Of a stretch of 64,000 nucleotides of DNA, positions 19,188 to 29,316 are shown one piece after another; position 1 is the stretch's first letter, and the number at the start of each line of letters is the position of its first letter. The position numbers and the translations under genes were made by a program. The notes beneath the pieces were generated by a model. That model saw nothing but the letters and a program-made list of their open reading frames with translations, was not told the DNA's origin and did no database searches. This stretch comes from Ktedonosporobacter rubrisoli (GTDB lineage Bacteria; Chloroflexota; Ktedonobacteria; Ktedonobacterales; Ktedonobacteraceae), in contig NZ_CP035758.1 in assembly GCF_004208415.1 (NCBI RefSeq), positions 6,324,001 to 6,388,000 of the forward strand, in the 5' to 3' direction.

Positions 19188-20939
19188 TCATGCAAGCATG
19201 ACCAGGCCCGCAGCCACTTCCTGCCGCCCCAGGCTTACAGGACGCTCCGGCAAAAAGATGGCATAGCCCGCGAAGGTATAGCGCTGGCAAGCAATCTTAA
19301 GTTCGGCCAGTTTGCGCGCAAAATTTGTGATCTGCTGCGAGCCCAGCGGAAAGACATAGGCCGGGTGAGCAGCCGCGCGTACAATATCGCGATAGGGGGC
19401 GTAACGATCAAAGCCTGGCGCTAGATTAGCCTCCAACGCGCTACAAATAACCTTCTCCTGACTATGAAAGGTCAGACGGTTGCAGGTCCAGTACTCAGAA
19501 TAGATGCGTGTGGCTCCCAGGCTCTCAAGCTTGTGGATCAGGGCCCCTTCCTGCCGATAATAATCTTGTGCCATAGGGATCTCTGCAAAGGTTCTGAAGG
19601 TGCCGAGCACAAAGACGGCAAGGATTACTAGCAAGATCCCGGCCGAGGCGATACGTCTGGCCTGTCCCCAACCTGTCTGGACCCGGCGCAGACCACGCCA
19701 TAAAGGCCACAAGAGCGCCGGCACAGCGATGAGCAGGCAGGTCAGGTAGCGCGCCGAGGTAAAGGGCACGACGGCCGGACTGGGACTGATCAGGTACAGA
19801 AGCAGGGTTAGGCCCGCGCTCAGCAGCACCATCAGCCGGCTGCACTGCAAGATGAGCTCCTGGCGCTCCTCTAGCGTCAAGGCCTGCGCAGTTCTTTGTT
19901 CCCGCCACAGTTTCCAGGCCACGCCGGCCGCGCCCAGGACGGCAATTACGCCAAGGGCGAGATAGCCCAGACCCCAGCCGCCTTGCAGAATGCTGCACTG
20001 CGCCATCAAGGGCGAGGACGCGCCAAACATGGGAATAGCTTCCAGCGGACAGAGCGGATTGGCTCCCGTGGCTAGAGGCAATGCAATCATGACGGTGCCG
20101 ATAATCTGCTTGAGCCAGGGCAGCTCAACGCCCACTAATGCCTGCGCGCCTGCATGATGAATATCCAATAGTACATTGAGCGAATTGCGATCCAGCGGCG
20201 CCGTGACATTATAGACAATAAGTGGAAAAATGCCGATGATGCAGCCGATCAGCAGGCTTAAGCCCATTAAGGAGAAGAGTTCTTTGCGGCAGAAAAGCAG
20301 CAGGAGCAGTCCGGCCGAGGCCACAAAGGGCAATATCAGAAAATCGACCCACAGAGCCAGTCCGATCACCAGGCCCAGCAAGCCATAGGCCAGCAGGCGC
20401 TTCCACCATTCCCTTCTGCTTGCGGTTGCGCTAAAGCGCGCGTAGGAGAGGGCAAACCAGGCAGCAAAGAGGCAGATCAGAGCCGCAAACAGCTCAGTCT
20501 CGGGATACTCGCCAACAGCCTTGAGCTGACGAGAGATAATATCCAGCGAGCCAAAGCTAAATAATACGACGATCAGCAGGGCCAACTTCTCGGAATAGAG
20601 CAGGCGCGTAAGATAAAATAGCGCGGCGATAAACAGCACGAACAGCGGGATGAGGGCAAGGCGCAGGGTAAAGAGCGACGGTCCCAGTATATGAAAGAGG
20701 GGCGCGGCAAGATAGCCCTCCACCGGCCCCATATAGGGCAGGCCATAGAAGAAGATGGGCAGCTCTCCCCGGTAGGCGACATGGAGAGCCACCAGGCCCA
20801 TGTTACCTTCATCGCTGTTCGTCGTAGGCCAGTTATTATAGATCAAGACAAGGCGAGCCAGCGTGGCCAGCGCGACAAGCCCGAACATCCATAGCTCGTA
20901 GCGGCTGGGATGCCAGCGCTTCAAACTTAAACGTAGCAT
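19188..20939 (-). CDS. GT39-like polytopic membrane glycosyltransferase
   Basis: About 583 residues with roughly ten or more transmembrane helices. After the first helix comes NNWPTTNSDEGNMGLVALHVAYRGELP, an extracytoplasmic loop with the acidic pair typical of GT-C enzymes (GT39, ArnT and related). Such enzymes transfer a sugar from a polyprenyl-phosphate donor to a protein or lipid outside the membrane. I take ATG 20939 as the start because GATGGAGT precedes it; the upstream 23 codons lack a ribosome site. The acceptor and donor are unknown. It is not in an obvious operon. Confidence 0.75.
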   Translation of the reverse strand: MLRLSLKRWHPSRYELWMFGLVALATLARLVLIYNNWPTTNSDEGNMGLVALHVAYRGELPIFFYGLPYMGPVEGYLAAPLFHILGPSLFTLRLALIPLFVLFIAALFYLTRLLYSEKLALLIVVLFSFGSLDIISRQLKAVGEYPETELFAALICLFAAWFALSYARFSATASRREWWKRLLAYGLLGLVIGLALWVDFLILPFVASAGLLLLLFCRKELFSLMGLSLLIGCIIGIFPLIVYNVTAPLDRNSLNVLLDIHHAGAQALVGVELPWLKQIIGTVMIALPLATGANPLCPLEAIPMFGASSPLMAQCSILQGGWGLGYLALGVIAVLGAAGVAWKLWREQRTAQALTLEERQELILQCSRLMVLLSAGLTLLLYLISPSPAVVPFTSARYLTCLLIAVPALLWPLWRGLRRVQTGWGQARRIASAGILLVILAVFVLGTFRTFAEIPMAQDYYRQEGALIHKLESLGATRIYSEYWTCNRLTFHSQEKVICSALEANLAPGFDRYAPYRDIVRAAAHPAYVFPLGSQQITNFARKLAELKIACQRYTFAGYAIFLPERPVSLGRQEVAAGLVMLA

Positions 20940-21087
20940 GCTACTCCATCTTTTTTTCAGCACAATATAGATCCACAAAACTATACTATAGATTGTGCTT
21001 CTGAACAAGACAAAGTGCGCAGGCTACGTTCAGTTTGCAAGAGCATAAGGCTACAGGCAGGCGCCTCTATTCTTTTCTACCATTGCT

Positions 21088-21124
21088 AAAAAAGGCCGAG
21101 ACCTTGTGACAAAAAGCCCCGGCC
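21088..21124 (-). terminator. intrinsic terminator of uvrA
   Basis: On the minus strand, GGCCGGG pairs with CTCGGCC (7 bp including one G-T) and is followed by six T residues (21088-21093). It lies 11 bases beyond the uvrA stop. Confidence 0.75.
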
Positions 21125-21134
21125 ACACACTTAC

Positions 21135-23984
21135 TCAGGCCAGGAGAGCCTGCAAAAACTTTCCGGTATAGCTTTGCGCGCTGGCTGCAACCTGTTCAGG
21201 CGTGCCCTCGGCGATAATGCGCCCGCCGTTGCGGCCACCCTCGGGCCCCATATCGATAATCCAGTCGGCGGCCTTGATGACGTCGAGATGGTGCTCAATC
21301 ACGATAACCGTGTTGCCCCGCTCGACCAGGCGTTGCAAGACATCCAACAAGCGCTGCACGTCGGCAAAGTGCAGCCCAGTCGTCGGCTCGTCGAGGATAT
21401 AGAGCGTGCGCCCCGTCGCCTGTCGGCTCAATTCCCTGGCCAGCTTGATGCGCTGCGCCTCGCCACCGCTAAAGGTTGTGGCGCTCTGCCCCAACTGGAC
21501 ATAATCAAGGCCCACATCGCTTAGCGTTTGCAAGACGCGCGTGATCTTAGGCGAAGCGCCAAAGAAGTCAATCGCCTCGCGCACGTCCATGGCCAGCACC
21601 TCGGCGATATGCTTGCCCTGATAACGTACGGCCAGGGTCTCATTATTGAAGCGCGTGCCCTGACAATCCCTGCACGGCACCCAGACATCGGCAAGAAAGT
21701 GCATCTCGATACTGATCTGTCCCTGCCCCTTACACGTCTCGCAGCGTCCGCCCTCAACGTTAAAGCTAAAGCGATCGGCCTTATAGCCGCGCTTGATTGC
21801 CAGCTCGGTGCCGGCAAATAGCGTGCGAATCTCATCAAAGATTCCGACATAGGTTGCTGGATTGGAACGCGGCGTGCGCCCGATGGGGTCTTGCGTGACA
21901 TTGACCAGCCCTTTGAGCTCTGAGAGGCCCGTGAGCCGCTCAAAGGGTCCGCCGGGCTCATCCTCTCCATGCAGATGGCGCTTGAGTGCCGGCGAGAGCG
22001 TGCCGTTAATCAGGCTGCTCTTGCCGCTGCCGCTGACGCCGGTCATACAAATGAAGAGCCCGAGGGGGAAGCGCGCCGTGACCTGCTTGAGATTGTGCAG
22101 GCGCGCACCCTCAAGCGCGAGCCAGCCGCGCGTAGGCTGACGTCGCTTTGCAGCCCCGGGCGCGCTGATCCGTAGCTCGCCACGCAAGTAGCGCCCGGTC
22201 AGCGAGGCAGGGTGTCGCGCCACCTCTTCTGGCGTTCCGGCGGCAACAATATTTCCTCCGGCCACGCCAGCGCCCGGTCCCACATCGATAAGCCAATCGG
22301 CGGCACGCATAAACGTCTCATCGTGCTCAACCACAAGCACAGAGTTGCCCATATCGCGCAACTGCAGGAGCGTCTTAAGCAAGGCTTGCTGATCGCGCGC
22401 ATGCAGACCAATTGAGGGCTCATCCAGCACATAGAGCAGACCGGTTAAACCACTGCCCAACTGACTTGCCAGGCGCAAGCGCTGCCCTTCACCGCCCGAG
22501 AGCGTTGGTGCCGTCCGATTTAAGCTCAGGTAGTGTAGTCCAACATCCAGCAAGAAACCCACGCGCAAGCGGCTCTCCAGCAAGATTTCGGCGGCAATCG
22601 CCAACTCTTCATCACTCAAGCTTTCCTGCAGCTTGTCAAGCCATTTGCGCAACTCAGCAATAGAGAGCTCGCCGATCTCAATGATGCTCAGCCCGCCCAG
22701 CGTTACCTTGCTGGCCGCCGCCATTAGCCCGGTGCCCTGACAGGTGCTACATGTCTGATGACTCATAAAGCTGCTGCTCCAGCGTTTAGAGTGCTCGGAG
22801 GTGGTCTGACGGAAGAGGCGCGCAATCTCGTTGACCACACCTGGCACGCTATCAGTCACCTCATAGGTACGCCCCGAGCTCTCCAGAAGCGACTTGATAC
22901 GAATGCGCTCCTCGCCCGAGCCATACAAAATGACCTCGCGTACGCGCGCGGGCAAATCCTGCCAGGGCGTATCGATATCGGCGCCATAGTGCTGCGTTAC
23001 CGATTCCACAAAGCCACGTTTATAGCTTCCCTTCTTGCGCATGTCACCGTACCAACGCAAGGCACCCTGGCGAATGGTAAGCGTGGGATCGCTAATAATC
23101 TGGCCAAGATCGATCTCCATGCGCGTTCCCATACCATGGCAGTCGGGACACATGCCCACCGGCGAAAACTGGCTGAAGTGCTGCGAGCTCAAGAATGGTA
23201 CTTGCGTTCCACAATAGGCGCAGACCAGCTCCTCGCTAAGAAAGACTTCAAGGCCTTGGCCCAGCTCCACGATCAGCGTTCTGTCGCTCAGGCGCAAGGC
23301 ACGCTTGATGGTCAGCGCCAGTTGTTCGCTCCAGCCGTCCAGCTCTGTCTCAGGCACACTATCCTGTTTCACAAGCAGCTCGACGCTATATTCGCGCTCC
23401 TGCTCTAAGCGCACATCTTTTATCGTTTGTATGCGCCCGGCGAGACGCACAGCAGTGTAGCCCTGAGCCGCCAGCCTGGCCAGGCGCGCCGTTAGCTCTT
23501 CTCCCCTCCGCGCCGAGAGCGGCACCAGCAGACGAAAAGTCGTTCCAGCGGGCAAGGCGCGCAAGCGCTTGAGCATCTCGGTCGCCGAACGGCGCTTGAT
23601 CTCGTTGCCACATGCTGGACAATGTACATGGCCAACGCGCGAATAGAGCAGCCGCAAGTAATTGATAATCTCGGTAATCGTACCCACAGTTGAGCGCGGA
23701 TTCTTGCTCACCGTCTTCTGTTCGATCGCTACCGCCGGACTCAAGCCGGAGATGCCGTCAAGCTGTGGCTTGTCAACCTTCTCAAGAAAACGCCGCACAA
23801 ATGGCGATAAGCTCTCGACATAGCGGCGCTGCCCTTCGGCATAAATGGTATCGAAGGCCAGCGATGATTTACCGCTGCCGCTGACGCCGGTCAGAACTAC
23901 AAGTTTGTTGCGCGGAATCTCAAGATCAATGTTCTTGAGATTGTGCTGCCTGGCTCCCTGAACACGTAAGGTCTCTGTATCCAT
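21135..23984 (-). CDS. uvrA: excinuclease ABC subunit A
   Basis: UvrA, the damage-sensing ATPase of nucleotide excision repair, which loads UvrB on damaged DNA. It has two ABC modules: Walker [10 protein letters not shown] in both halves, and signature motifs [12 protein letters not shown] and [12 protein letters not shown]. Three zinc modules are visible (CPACG; CAYCG...CPDCHG; CETCKG...CRDCQG), including the C-terminal finger. The 949 residues from ATG 23984 match the usual UvrA length. The frame stays open for 74 more codons upstream to 24206, but that extension has no UvrA homology and is serine- and arginine-rich, so I exclude it. No other uvr genes are nearby. Confidence 0.93.
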   Translation of the reverse strand: MDTETLRVQGARQHNLKNIDLEIPRNKLVVLTGVSGSGKSSLAFDTIYAEGQRRYVESLSPFVRRFLEKVDKPQLDGISGLSPAVAIEQKTVSKNPRSTVGTITEIINYLRLLYSRVGHVHCPACGNEIKRRSATEMLKRLRALPAGTTFRLLVPLSARRGEELTARLARLAAQGYTAVRLAGRIQTIKDVRLEQEREYSVELLVKQDSVPETELDGWSEQLALTIKRALRLSDRTLIVELGQGLEVFLSEELVCAYCGTQVPFLSSQHFSQFSPVGMCPDCHGMGTRMEIDLGQIISDPTLTIRQGALRWYGDMRKKGSYKRGFVESVTQHYGADIDTPWQDLPARVREVILYGSGEERIRIKSLLESSGRTYEVTDSVPGVVNEIARLFRQTTSEHSKRWSSSFMSHQTCSTCQGTGLMAAASKVTLGGLSIIEIGELSIAELRKWLDKLQESLSDEELAIAAEILLESRLRVGFLLDVGLHYLSLNRTAPTLSGGEGQRLRLASQLGSGLTGLLYVLDEPSIGLHARDQQALLKTLLQLRDMGNSVLVVEHDETFMRAADWLIDVGPGAGVAGGNIVAAGTPEEVARHPASLTGRYLRGELRISAPGAAKRRQPTRGWLALEGARLHNLKQVTARFPLGLFICMTGVSGSGKSSLINGTLSPALKRHLHGEDEPGGPFERLTGLSELKGLVNVTQDPIGRTPRSNPATYVGIFDEIRTLFAGTELAIKRGYKADRFSFNVEGGRCETCKGQGQISIEMHFLADVWVPCRDCQGTRFNNETLAVRYQGKHIAEVLAMDVREAIDFFGASPKITRVLQTLSDVGLDYVQLGQSATTFSGGEAQRIKLARELSRQATGRTLYILDEPTTGLHFADVQRLLDVLQRLVERGNTVIVIEHHLDVIKAADWIIDMGPEGGRNGGRIIAEGTPEQVAASAQSYTGKFLQALLA

Positions 23985-24511
23985 CAGGCCTGAGCGCGAG
24001 CCGCTCAACGTAGTGGCGCGGCTCTTAGGGCTCTGGACAATCTCGCTTCTATTTCCCAGCAAGCACGCAACCAGCTCTGAGCGCCGCCAGGCCTGCTGCT
24101 CGACCCTCTCTTCGCGCGTACTGTGTGCTAAAGTGGCAGTACCGGCTTGACTCGTTAAGCTATGTGCCTCTCCCTGTTTATCCTCCATGAGTTTATAAGC
24201 CTCCAACCAATGCTAAAGCAATCTTACAAAGGGCAAAGAATGCGAGTGGCCAACAATAATCCTTGCCACTCGCACAGACTTTGAGTATAGCGCACGAACC
24301 TGACATCTTCTGTCAGATTCTTTCTCAGGTTGGGAAAAGGTAACGCTTCAGCATGAGGGAAAGCTTGCCTGCTTTATTTCTGTGAACAAGCGGGTGAGAG
24401 CTGGGAATGATTGATGGGGCGATGCGCAGCTATTTTCTTGTGTATGAGGGAGGGCTAAGCATTGCCTGGCCCGGTTCTTCTTTTGACTCAAGGCAAGCCG
24501 GGCCAGCATAT

Positions 24512-25411
24512 CTATTTTGCAGGTGCTTCTGGAAGACGAACAAGGATTTGGGTGAGCATAGACTCCATATTCCCCATACGTGTGTCCATACCGCCTAGAT
24601 GCATGTCCATACCACCTAGACGCGTGTCTACATTGTCAAATCGCGTATCCATGCGATCCAATCGTGCATCCACATTGTCAAATCGCGTATCCATGCGATC
24701 CAGCCGCGTGTCTACCTTGTCTAGCCGAGCATCTACATGGTCAAACCGCCTATCTACTTCGTCTAACCGCATATCCACCTTGTCCAGCCGAGCATCTACG
24801 CGATCAAATCTCACATCCATCTGATCCAGCCGCGTGTCTACCTTGTCAAACCGTATATCCATCTGATCTAACCGCGTGTCTACCTTGTCAAACCGTATAT
24901 CCATCTGATCCAAACGGGCATCTACTTGCTGCATATGGCTATCCAGGCTATTCACCTGCGCTTTGACTTGCTGCATATCCTGGCTCAAAGCCTGTGTGAT
25001 CTTCATATGTTCGGCTGCTTGCGCTTTGACCTGCTGAATCTCCTGGCCCAACTCTTCTTTAGTTTGCTGCAAGTCCTTCCCCAGCGCTTGCGTAATCTTC
25101 ATGTGTTCGGCTGCTTGCGCTTTGACTTGCTGGATCTCCTGGCTTAATTCTTTTTTAGTTTGCTGCAAGTCTCTATCCAGGGCTTGCGTGATCTTCATGT
25201 GCTCGGCTGATTGTATTTTGACCAGTTGGATCTCCTGGCCCAGCTCTTCTTTAGTTTGCTGCAAGTCCTTCCCCAGCGCTTGCGTAATCTCGACCTGCTT
25301 AATGGTTAAGCCCTTAACCATGCTTAACTCATGGGCAATATCGCTAAGAACTGGCCGTAATTGGACCATTGTCTTCTCCAGTGCACTCAGGCGCTCTTCC
25401 TGCGTCGGCAT
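24512..25411 (-). CDS. long coiled-coil protein built from two kinds of repeat
   Basis: A 299-residue, almost entirely helical protein. Residues about 60-160 consist of three to four 31-residue repeats (AEHMKITQALGKDLQQTKEE and so on), and residues about 165-275 are tandem heptads of the form RFD.VDTRLD.MD, often paired as 14-mers. The N-terminus (ERLSALEKTM) and C-terminus also fit a coiled coil. There is no membrane segment, signal peptide or catalytic motif. It probably forms a long parallel rod. Proteins like this are usually annotated as hypothetical; a structural or scaffolding role is only a guess. Stands alone. Confidence 0.75.
   Translation of the reverse strand: MPTQEERLSALEKTMVQLRPVLSDIAHELSMVKGLTIKQVEITQALGKDLQQTKEELGQEIQLVKIQSAEHMKITQALDRDLQQTKKELSQEIQQVKAQAAEHMKITQALGKDLQQTKEELGQEIQQVKAQAAEHMKITQALSQDMQQVKAQVNSLDSHMQQVDARLDQMDIRFDKVDTRLDQMDIRFDKVDTRLDQMDVRFDRVDARLDKVDMRLDEVDRRFDHVDARLDKVDTRLDRMDTRFDNVDARLDRMDTRFDNVDTRLGGMDMHLGGMDTRMGNMESMLTQILVRLPEAPAK
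24590..25290 (-). repeat. 42-bp and 93-bp tandem coding repeats
   Basis: Two adjoining arrays inside the coiled-coil gene. Roughly 24590-24920 has a 21/42-bp period (the block CGTGTCTACCTTGTC recurs at 42-bp spacing). Roughly 25000-25290 has a 93-bp period (TTTAGTTTGCTGCAAGTC recurs). Both keep the frame. Confidence 0.75.
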
Positions 25412-25634
25412 ATAAGGTTCCTCTCCTCATTATTCTGTCAATCATCGACCTTGACCCTAACCTTATGCCTTGCCCTAACTCTTAACAACTTCTTATGTAA
25501 ATCTATTGATAGAGTCAGATACAAGAACTAGTAGATACAGCAATAGTAGCATGCGATCCCAGGAAATACAAGCATTTTCCTGGTTGAGTCTCGGCAACTA
25601 ACGAAGAAGCTAACGCTAAACTATCGAGTTCATC

Positions 25635-25894
25635 CTAAACTGCCACGCCTCCCTCATCTTCCAAACCGCTTTCTAACAAAAGCTCCTGCGGTACCTGCAA
25701 GCGCCTGGCTATGATCGCCAGGACTTTCGCAGACATGTTAATTTTTCCTCTCTCAATGGCTGAAATATACGCTTCGGTAAATTCAGGGTCTCCCAACTGC
25801 TCTTGCGTCAAACCAGCTTTGTGCGCTCCCTGCAGACGTTTTTGCCAACACGCTCTCTTTTTTCCTGTGGCGAATTTTCATTATCCTTTATCAT
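25635..25894 (-). pseudogene. XRE-type HTH regulator, frameshifted in an A-run
   Basis: The ATG at 25894 opens a short frame (IKDNENSPQEKRERVGK) that stops after 28 codons. A neighbouring frame continues with LQGAHKAGLTQEQLG, then EAYISAIERGKINMSAKVL, a clear Cro/C1-type helix-turn-helix, up to the stop at 25635. Adding one base to the five-base run at 25839-25843 joins the two as VGKKRLQGAHKAGLTQEQ, giving a regulator of about 86 residues. So it is a decayed gene or a homopolymer sequencing error. It is a single-domain DNA-binding protein with no neighbour that reveals its target. Confidence 0.65.
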
Positions 25895-26100
25895 CGCAAT
25901 TTTCCTATACACTATGATATATCTTTGAGCACTTTATATACTAATAAGCAAGCTATAACATATTTTTGGAAAAGGTAAGCACATATACGCGAAATGTAAC
26001 GTTACAAATGAGCGACAAAGCTGAGGGAAAGAGAGCGAAGCGATTGAGCTCCACTAATAACCTGGGAAGCTTGCAGACTGAACATTTAGGGGCTAAGCAG

Positions 26101-26149
26101 ATTGGCCCGGGACAAGCCTTGCTTTCCAACTTGTCCCGGCTAAGCCAAT
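26101..26149 (-). terminator. terminator hairpin after the AICAR transformylase gene
   Basis: CGGGACAAG (26108-26116) pairs with CTTGTCCCG (26130-26138) over 9 bp, flanked by ATTGGC/GCCAAT (26101-26106 with 26144-26149) that starts at the stop codon. The T-run is weak. Confidence 0.5.
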
Positions 26150-27327
26150 TAGTGATGGAACAGGCGCACGCCATTAAAGACCATGACCATGCCATAGGTA
26201 TCGCAGGCTGCAATGACATCCTCGTCGCGAATAGAGCCACCGGGCTGCACAATGTATGAAACGCCATACTGGGAGGCGAAATCCACGTTATCGCGGAAAG
26301 GAATGTAGGCATCGGAGCCCAGCGAAACGCCCTGCAGACCTGACAGCCAGGCCCGCTTCTCCTCGGCGCTAAGGCGTTGCGGCACCTTCTCAAACAACTG
26401 CTGCCACTCCTGCTCCTCGGCGGCCGTTAGATCGTCGCGCAGGAAGAGATCAATGCCGTTCGTCCGATCGGGTCGCTTCACGCCCTGCTTCCAGGGCAAG
26501 TTCTGTACAGTGGGATGCTGGCGCAAATACCAGTTCGCAGCTTTACCGGCGGCCAGGCGCGTGCAATAGATGCGCGATTGCTGGCCGGCTCCGATCCCGA
26601 TGCACTGGCCATCATAGGTAAAACAGATAGAGTTGGATTGGGTATACTTCAAAGTGATCAGGGCCAGCAAGAGGTCCCGTTTGGCCTCCTCCGGCAAATG
26701 ACGATTCTTCGTTGGGATCTCGCTCAGTTGCTCGGCGCCTGGCACATAATCGTTGCGCTTCTGTTCAAAGGTAACGCCAAAGACCTCGCGCCGCTCGCTT
26801 TCCTGCGGCTGGTAGTCTTGATCGATCTGCAGGACAGTGTATCTGCCCTGGTGCTTCTTGCGCAAAAGCTCCAGCGCTTCCGGTTCATAGCCAGGAGCAA
26901 TAATCCCATCGGAGACCTCGCGGCGTATCAACTGCGCCGTTGGCACATCTACAACATCGCTCAGGGCCACCCAATCGCCAAAGGAAGCCTGACGGTCGGC
27001 GCCGCGCGCGCGGGCATAGGCTGAGGCCAGGGGAGATAATTCCAGGCCATCGACGCCATTGGCCTGTTTCAAGGTCTCGCTCAGCGGCAAGCCCAGGGCT
27101 GCCCCTGCCGGGCTAACGTGCTTAAAAGAGGTCGCGGCGGGCAAATGCAAGACCTGTTTCAGCTCGCGCACTAACTGCCACGAGTTGAGAGCATCCAGCA
27201 GATTAATATAGCCGGGCGCGCCGTTAAGGACCTGAAAGGGCAGGGCACCTCCTGAGCGCATAAAGACTCTCGCCGGCTTCTGATGTGGATTACAGCCATA
27301 ACGCAAGGCAATTTCGTTCTCAGCCAT
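26149..27327 (-). CDS. stand-alone AICAR transformylase (PurH C-terminal-domain type)
   Basis: The protein of 392 residues matches only the transformylase half of PurH; the IMP cyclohydrolase half is missing. It would convert AICAR and 10-formyl-THF to FAICAR in the ninth step of purine synthesis. Diagnostic segments are LRYGCNPHQKPA, SFKHVSPAGAA (catalytic K-H), YTQSNSICFTYDGQCIGIGAGQQSR and SDAYIPFRDNVDFA. Start at ATG 27327, preceded by AAAAAGGAAT; the open frame upstream is the riboswitch leader. A ZTP riboswitch lies directly upstream, which fits because its substrate AICAR (ZMP) is what this switch senses. The cyclohydrolase must be encoded elsewhere. Confidence 0.9.
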   Translation of the reverse strand: MAENEIALRYGCNPHQKPARVFMRSGGALPFQVLNGAPGYINLLDALNSWQLVRELKQVLHLPAATSFKHVSPAGAALGLPLSETLKQANGVDGLELSPLASAYARARGADRQASFGDWVALSDVVDVPTAQLIRREVSDGIIAPGYEPEALELLRKKHQGRYTVLQIDQDYQPQESERREVFGVTFEQKRNDYVPGAEQLSEIPTKNRHLPEEAKRDLLLALITLKYTQSNSICFTYDGQCIGIGAGQQSRIYCTRLAAGKAANWYLRQHPTVQNLPWKQGVKRPDRTNGIDLFLRDDLTAAEEQEWQQLFEKVPQRLSAEEKRAWLSGLQGVSLGSDAYIPFRDNVDFASQYGVSYIVQPGGSIRDEDVIAACDTYGMVMVFNGVRLFHH

Positions 27328-27467
27328 CTGTATTCCTTTTTGGATATGAGCAAAGCCAGCCCCTCGACACAGGGCCGGAGCAAGCAGTACGCTTGCGCTT
27401 GTAAAGTTGTGAATATGCACCAGGAAAAGTTCTTTCATCCCCGGCGCTCCGTCAGTTGTTTCCACAC

Positions 27468-27590
27468 AAAAAAGGGCCACGAGACGTATAGTAAGCATAA
27501 CGTCTGTGTCCCAGCCCAGGCGAGCGGCTCTAGCATCTTACCTCCTGGCTTCCCTGTGGTGCTCCACATAGATCGCCAGTTACCAGGAGG
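27468..27590 (-). promoter_or_regulatory. ZTP (pfl) riboswitch with terminator platform
   Basis: Read on the minus strand, P1 is CCTCCTGG/CCAGGAGG (27583-27590 with 27541-27548). It encloses the conserved AACTGGCGA, a P2 hairpin TGTGG-AGCA-CCACA and GGGAAG. After a short linker comes GCCGCTCGCCTGGGC, the P3/pseudoknot element. This order and these bases match the ZTP-sensing pfl consensus. The expression platform follows: GGGACACAGACG (27501-27512) pairs with CGTCTCGTGGCCC (27474-27486) and is followed by six T residues (27468-27473). The terminator abuts P3, so ligand binding should prevent it and switch the AICAR transformylase gene on when ZMP/ZTP builds up. Confidence 0.88.
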
Positions 27591-27905
27591 ATTTTTTCAA
27601 TTGTCAAATCTCTCCAGCAGCCAGCACAGCGCTTTACAGTTTAAGCCAGGCTGGAACTGCCAGAAGATGGAAAGAAGTTTCTCTCTAAAGTCTAGCACAT
27701 TGCGCCAGAAATGGGCAACCAGGCTGACGAATTGCATATACATGTGTTATTATGTTTCATATGCATCTTTTACGGCACCTATGAACATAGCTCGGCTCTT
27801 GATCTTGACTGCCGTTTTGGCCAATAAATAGGAAAAATCCAGGCAAGCGGAGCGCCGAGAGCCCGGCCGGTCTCCACGCCAGTTTACGCGCAACAAGGAG
27901 GTTTC
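27591..27905. other. divergent promoter region
   Basis: About 315 bases between the riboswitch and the TPR gene, with no gene. On the minus strand TTGCCC and TAGACT spaced by 18 (around 27690-27720) are a possible promoter for the riboswitch transcript. AACAAGGAGG at 27891-27900 is the ribosome site of the plus-strand TPR gene. Confidence 0.35.
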
Positions 27906-29276
27906 ATGTCCCCATCAGACGATAAGGAAATCACCAGGCTGCAGCGCCAGCGCAGAGCGCAGCTGTGGATTATTGGGTTCCTCGTTTTGCTGGTCCTCAT
28001 CGTGCTTATCATCACCCCACTCTCGCAGGTCCTCACCCAATTCGCCTTTAAAACCGCTCAGCTCAGCACGAGCAATCCCAGCGCCGGCTCGGTGCTTGAT
28101 CAAGCTAACGTTGCGGCCCAGAAAGCCGATTTAGAGGTAGCGCAGACCCAGAACGTCCTCAACCTTATGAATGCTATGCTTGTAGTTCTGGGCGTGGCGG
28201 CAGGCGCGCTTGGCCTCTTCGGCTTCTCCACAACCAGCGGCTTCCGTGATCTTGAAAAAGAATGGCGCGAGCGCCTTAGCAGCGTAGGCCGGCTGCAGAG
28301 TGAGACTGAAGCCAAAAGCAGGGCCATTGAGCAGCTGCAACAAGAGATGGAAGAGAAGAGCAAAAGTATCGGCGACCTGGAGACGCTTGTGAATAACGTG
28401 GCAAGGCTTCAGGAGTCAGTCAAAGAGCGCTTTGATCGCAGCAACACAGCCCTGGCCTATCTCATTCTTGGGAGCCAGCTCTGGCAGCGCCGCGAATATA
28501 ACGAAGCTATGGCCTCCTATGAAAAGGCCCGCCATCTGCTGGCCAACAACGCGCAAATGAACTATGTTCTGGGGCGTATTTATCAGAGCATCGGGCGCTA
28601 CAATGAGGCAATTACGTCCTTCAGCGACGCCCTCAAAGCCAGGAGCGATTACCCCGAGGCCCACAAAGAGCTAGGCCTTACCTATCGTCTGCTGGGAGCG
28701 CTGCAGGAGCAAGAAACGCAGCGCCAGCACTACTTTGGCCTGGCCCAGGAGCACTTGCAGCGCGCTATTGAGCTCAAAAATGACTATCTGGAAGCGCTTG
28801 GCTCGCTTGGCGGATTGCATCGGCGTCTTGGTGAGTATGAGAAGGCTCTTGACTGTTACAGGCAGGCCTACGCCCTTGATCGCACCAGCGCCTATGGCCC
28901 TGGCAATATTGCTAGCCTTGCTTTCTATCTGGGCCAGATGGAGGAGGCCCGCACTTACTTTGAGCGTACCGCGCGCCTGACTCAGGAGCGTATTGAGACC
29001 GGACAATGGGAGCCCTATTGGGACTATTATGATCTCGCTACGGCCCAATTGGCCCTGGCCACTCTCGCAGATAAGCCCGCAGAGCTTGCCACAGCTATGA
29101 AAACCTATCAGAAAGCCATTGACAATACACCAAGGGTCTCGGTTTTTGAAGGCGTGTTGAGCAATCTTTTCTTACTACAAAAAGCCCAGCATAAGCTAGA
29201 GGGTCTGCCACAAGCCGTCGAGATGATACAAGAGGCCCAGGATCGTTTGCGCGCCTCCATGCATATCGATGCCTGA
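27906..29276 (+). CDS. two-TM, coiled-coil and TPR repeat protein
   Basis: A 456-residue protein with two N-terminal membrane helices (about 22-42, LWIIGFLVLLVLIVLIITPL, and about 90-110, MLVVLGVAAGALGLFGFS). A charged coiled coil follows (about 115-175), then a series of TPR units (A..SYEKARHLL; GRIYQSIGRYNEAITSFSDAL; GGLHRRLGEYEKALDCYRQAY and further). The TPR part should face the cytoplasm and bind partner proteins. The 2TM-plus-helical layout resembles membrane effectors or scaffolds, but no catalytic domain is present. Its neighbour, 40 bases away and convergent, is a SLOG-family protein. The function is unknown. Confidence 0.75.
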   Translation: MSPSDDKEITRLQRQRRAQLWIIGFLVLLVLIVLIITPLSQVLTQFAFKTAQLSTSNPSAGSVLDQANVAAQKADLEVAQTQNVLNLMNAMLVVLGVAAGALGLFGFSTTSGFRDLEKEWRERLSSVGRLQSETEAKSRAIEQLQQEMEEKSKSIGDLETLVNNVARLQESVKERFDRSNTALAYLILGSQLWQRREYNEAMASYEKARHLLANNAQMNYVLGRIYQSIGRYNEAITSFSDALKARSDYPEAHKELGLTYRLLGALQEQETQRQHYFGLAQEHLQRAIELKNDYLEALGSLGGLHRRLGEYEKALDCYRQAYALDRTSAYGPGNIASLAFYLGQMEEARTYFERTARLTQERIETGQWEPYWDYYDLATAQLALATLADKPAELATAMKTYQKAIDNTPRVSVFEGVLSNLFLLQKAQHKLEGLPQAVEMIQEAQDRLRASMHIDA

Positions 29277-29316
29277 GGATAGTATAGGCTGGCAAGCGGC
29301 GAATAAACTGCTAAGC

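Noticed and set aside
23985-24206. 74-codon N-terminal extension of UvrA
   Set aside because: It has no UvrA homology and a different composition; the remaining 949 residues are the normal length.
24590-24920. short regular repeats that might be a CRISPR array
   Set aside because: The repeats are continuous 21/42-bp coding heptads without spacers.
27283-27831. 182-codon plus-strand frame across the riboswitch region
   Set aside because: It runs antisense to the riboswitch and the start of the AICAR transformylase gene, with no ribosome site.
28671-29048. 125-codon minus-strand frame in the TPR gene
   Set aside because: Antisense shadow of a clear TPR reading frame.
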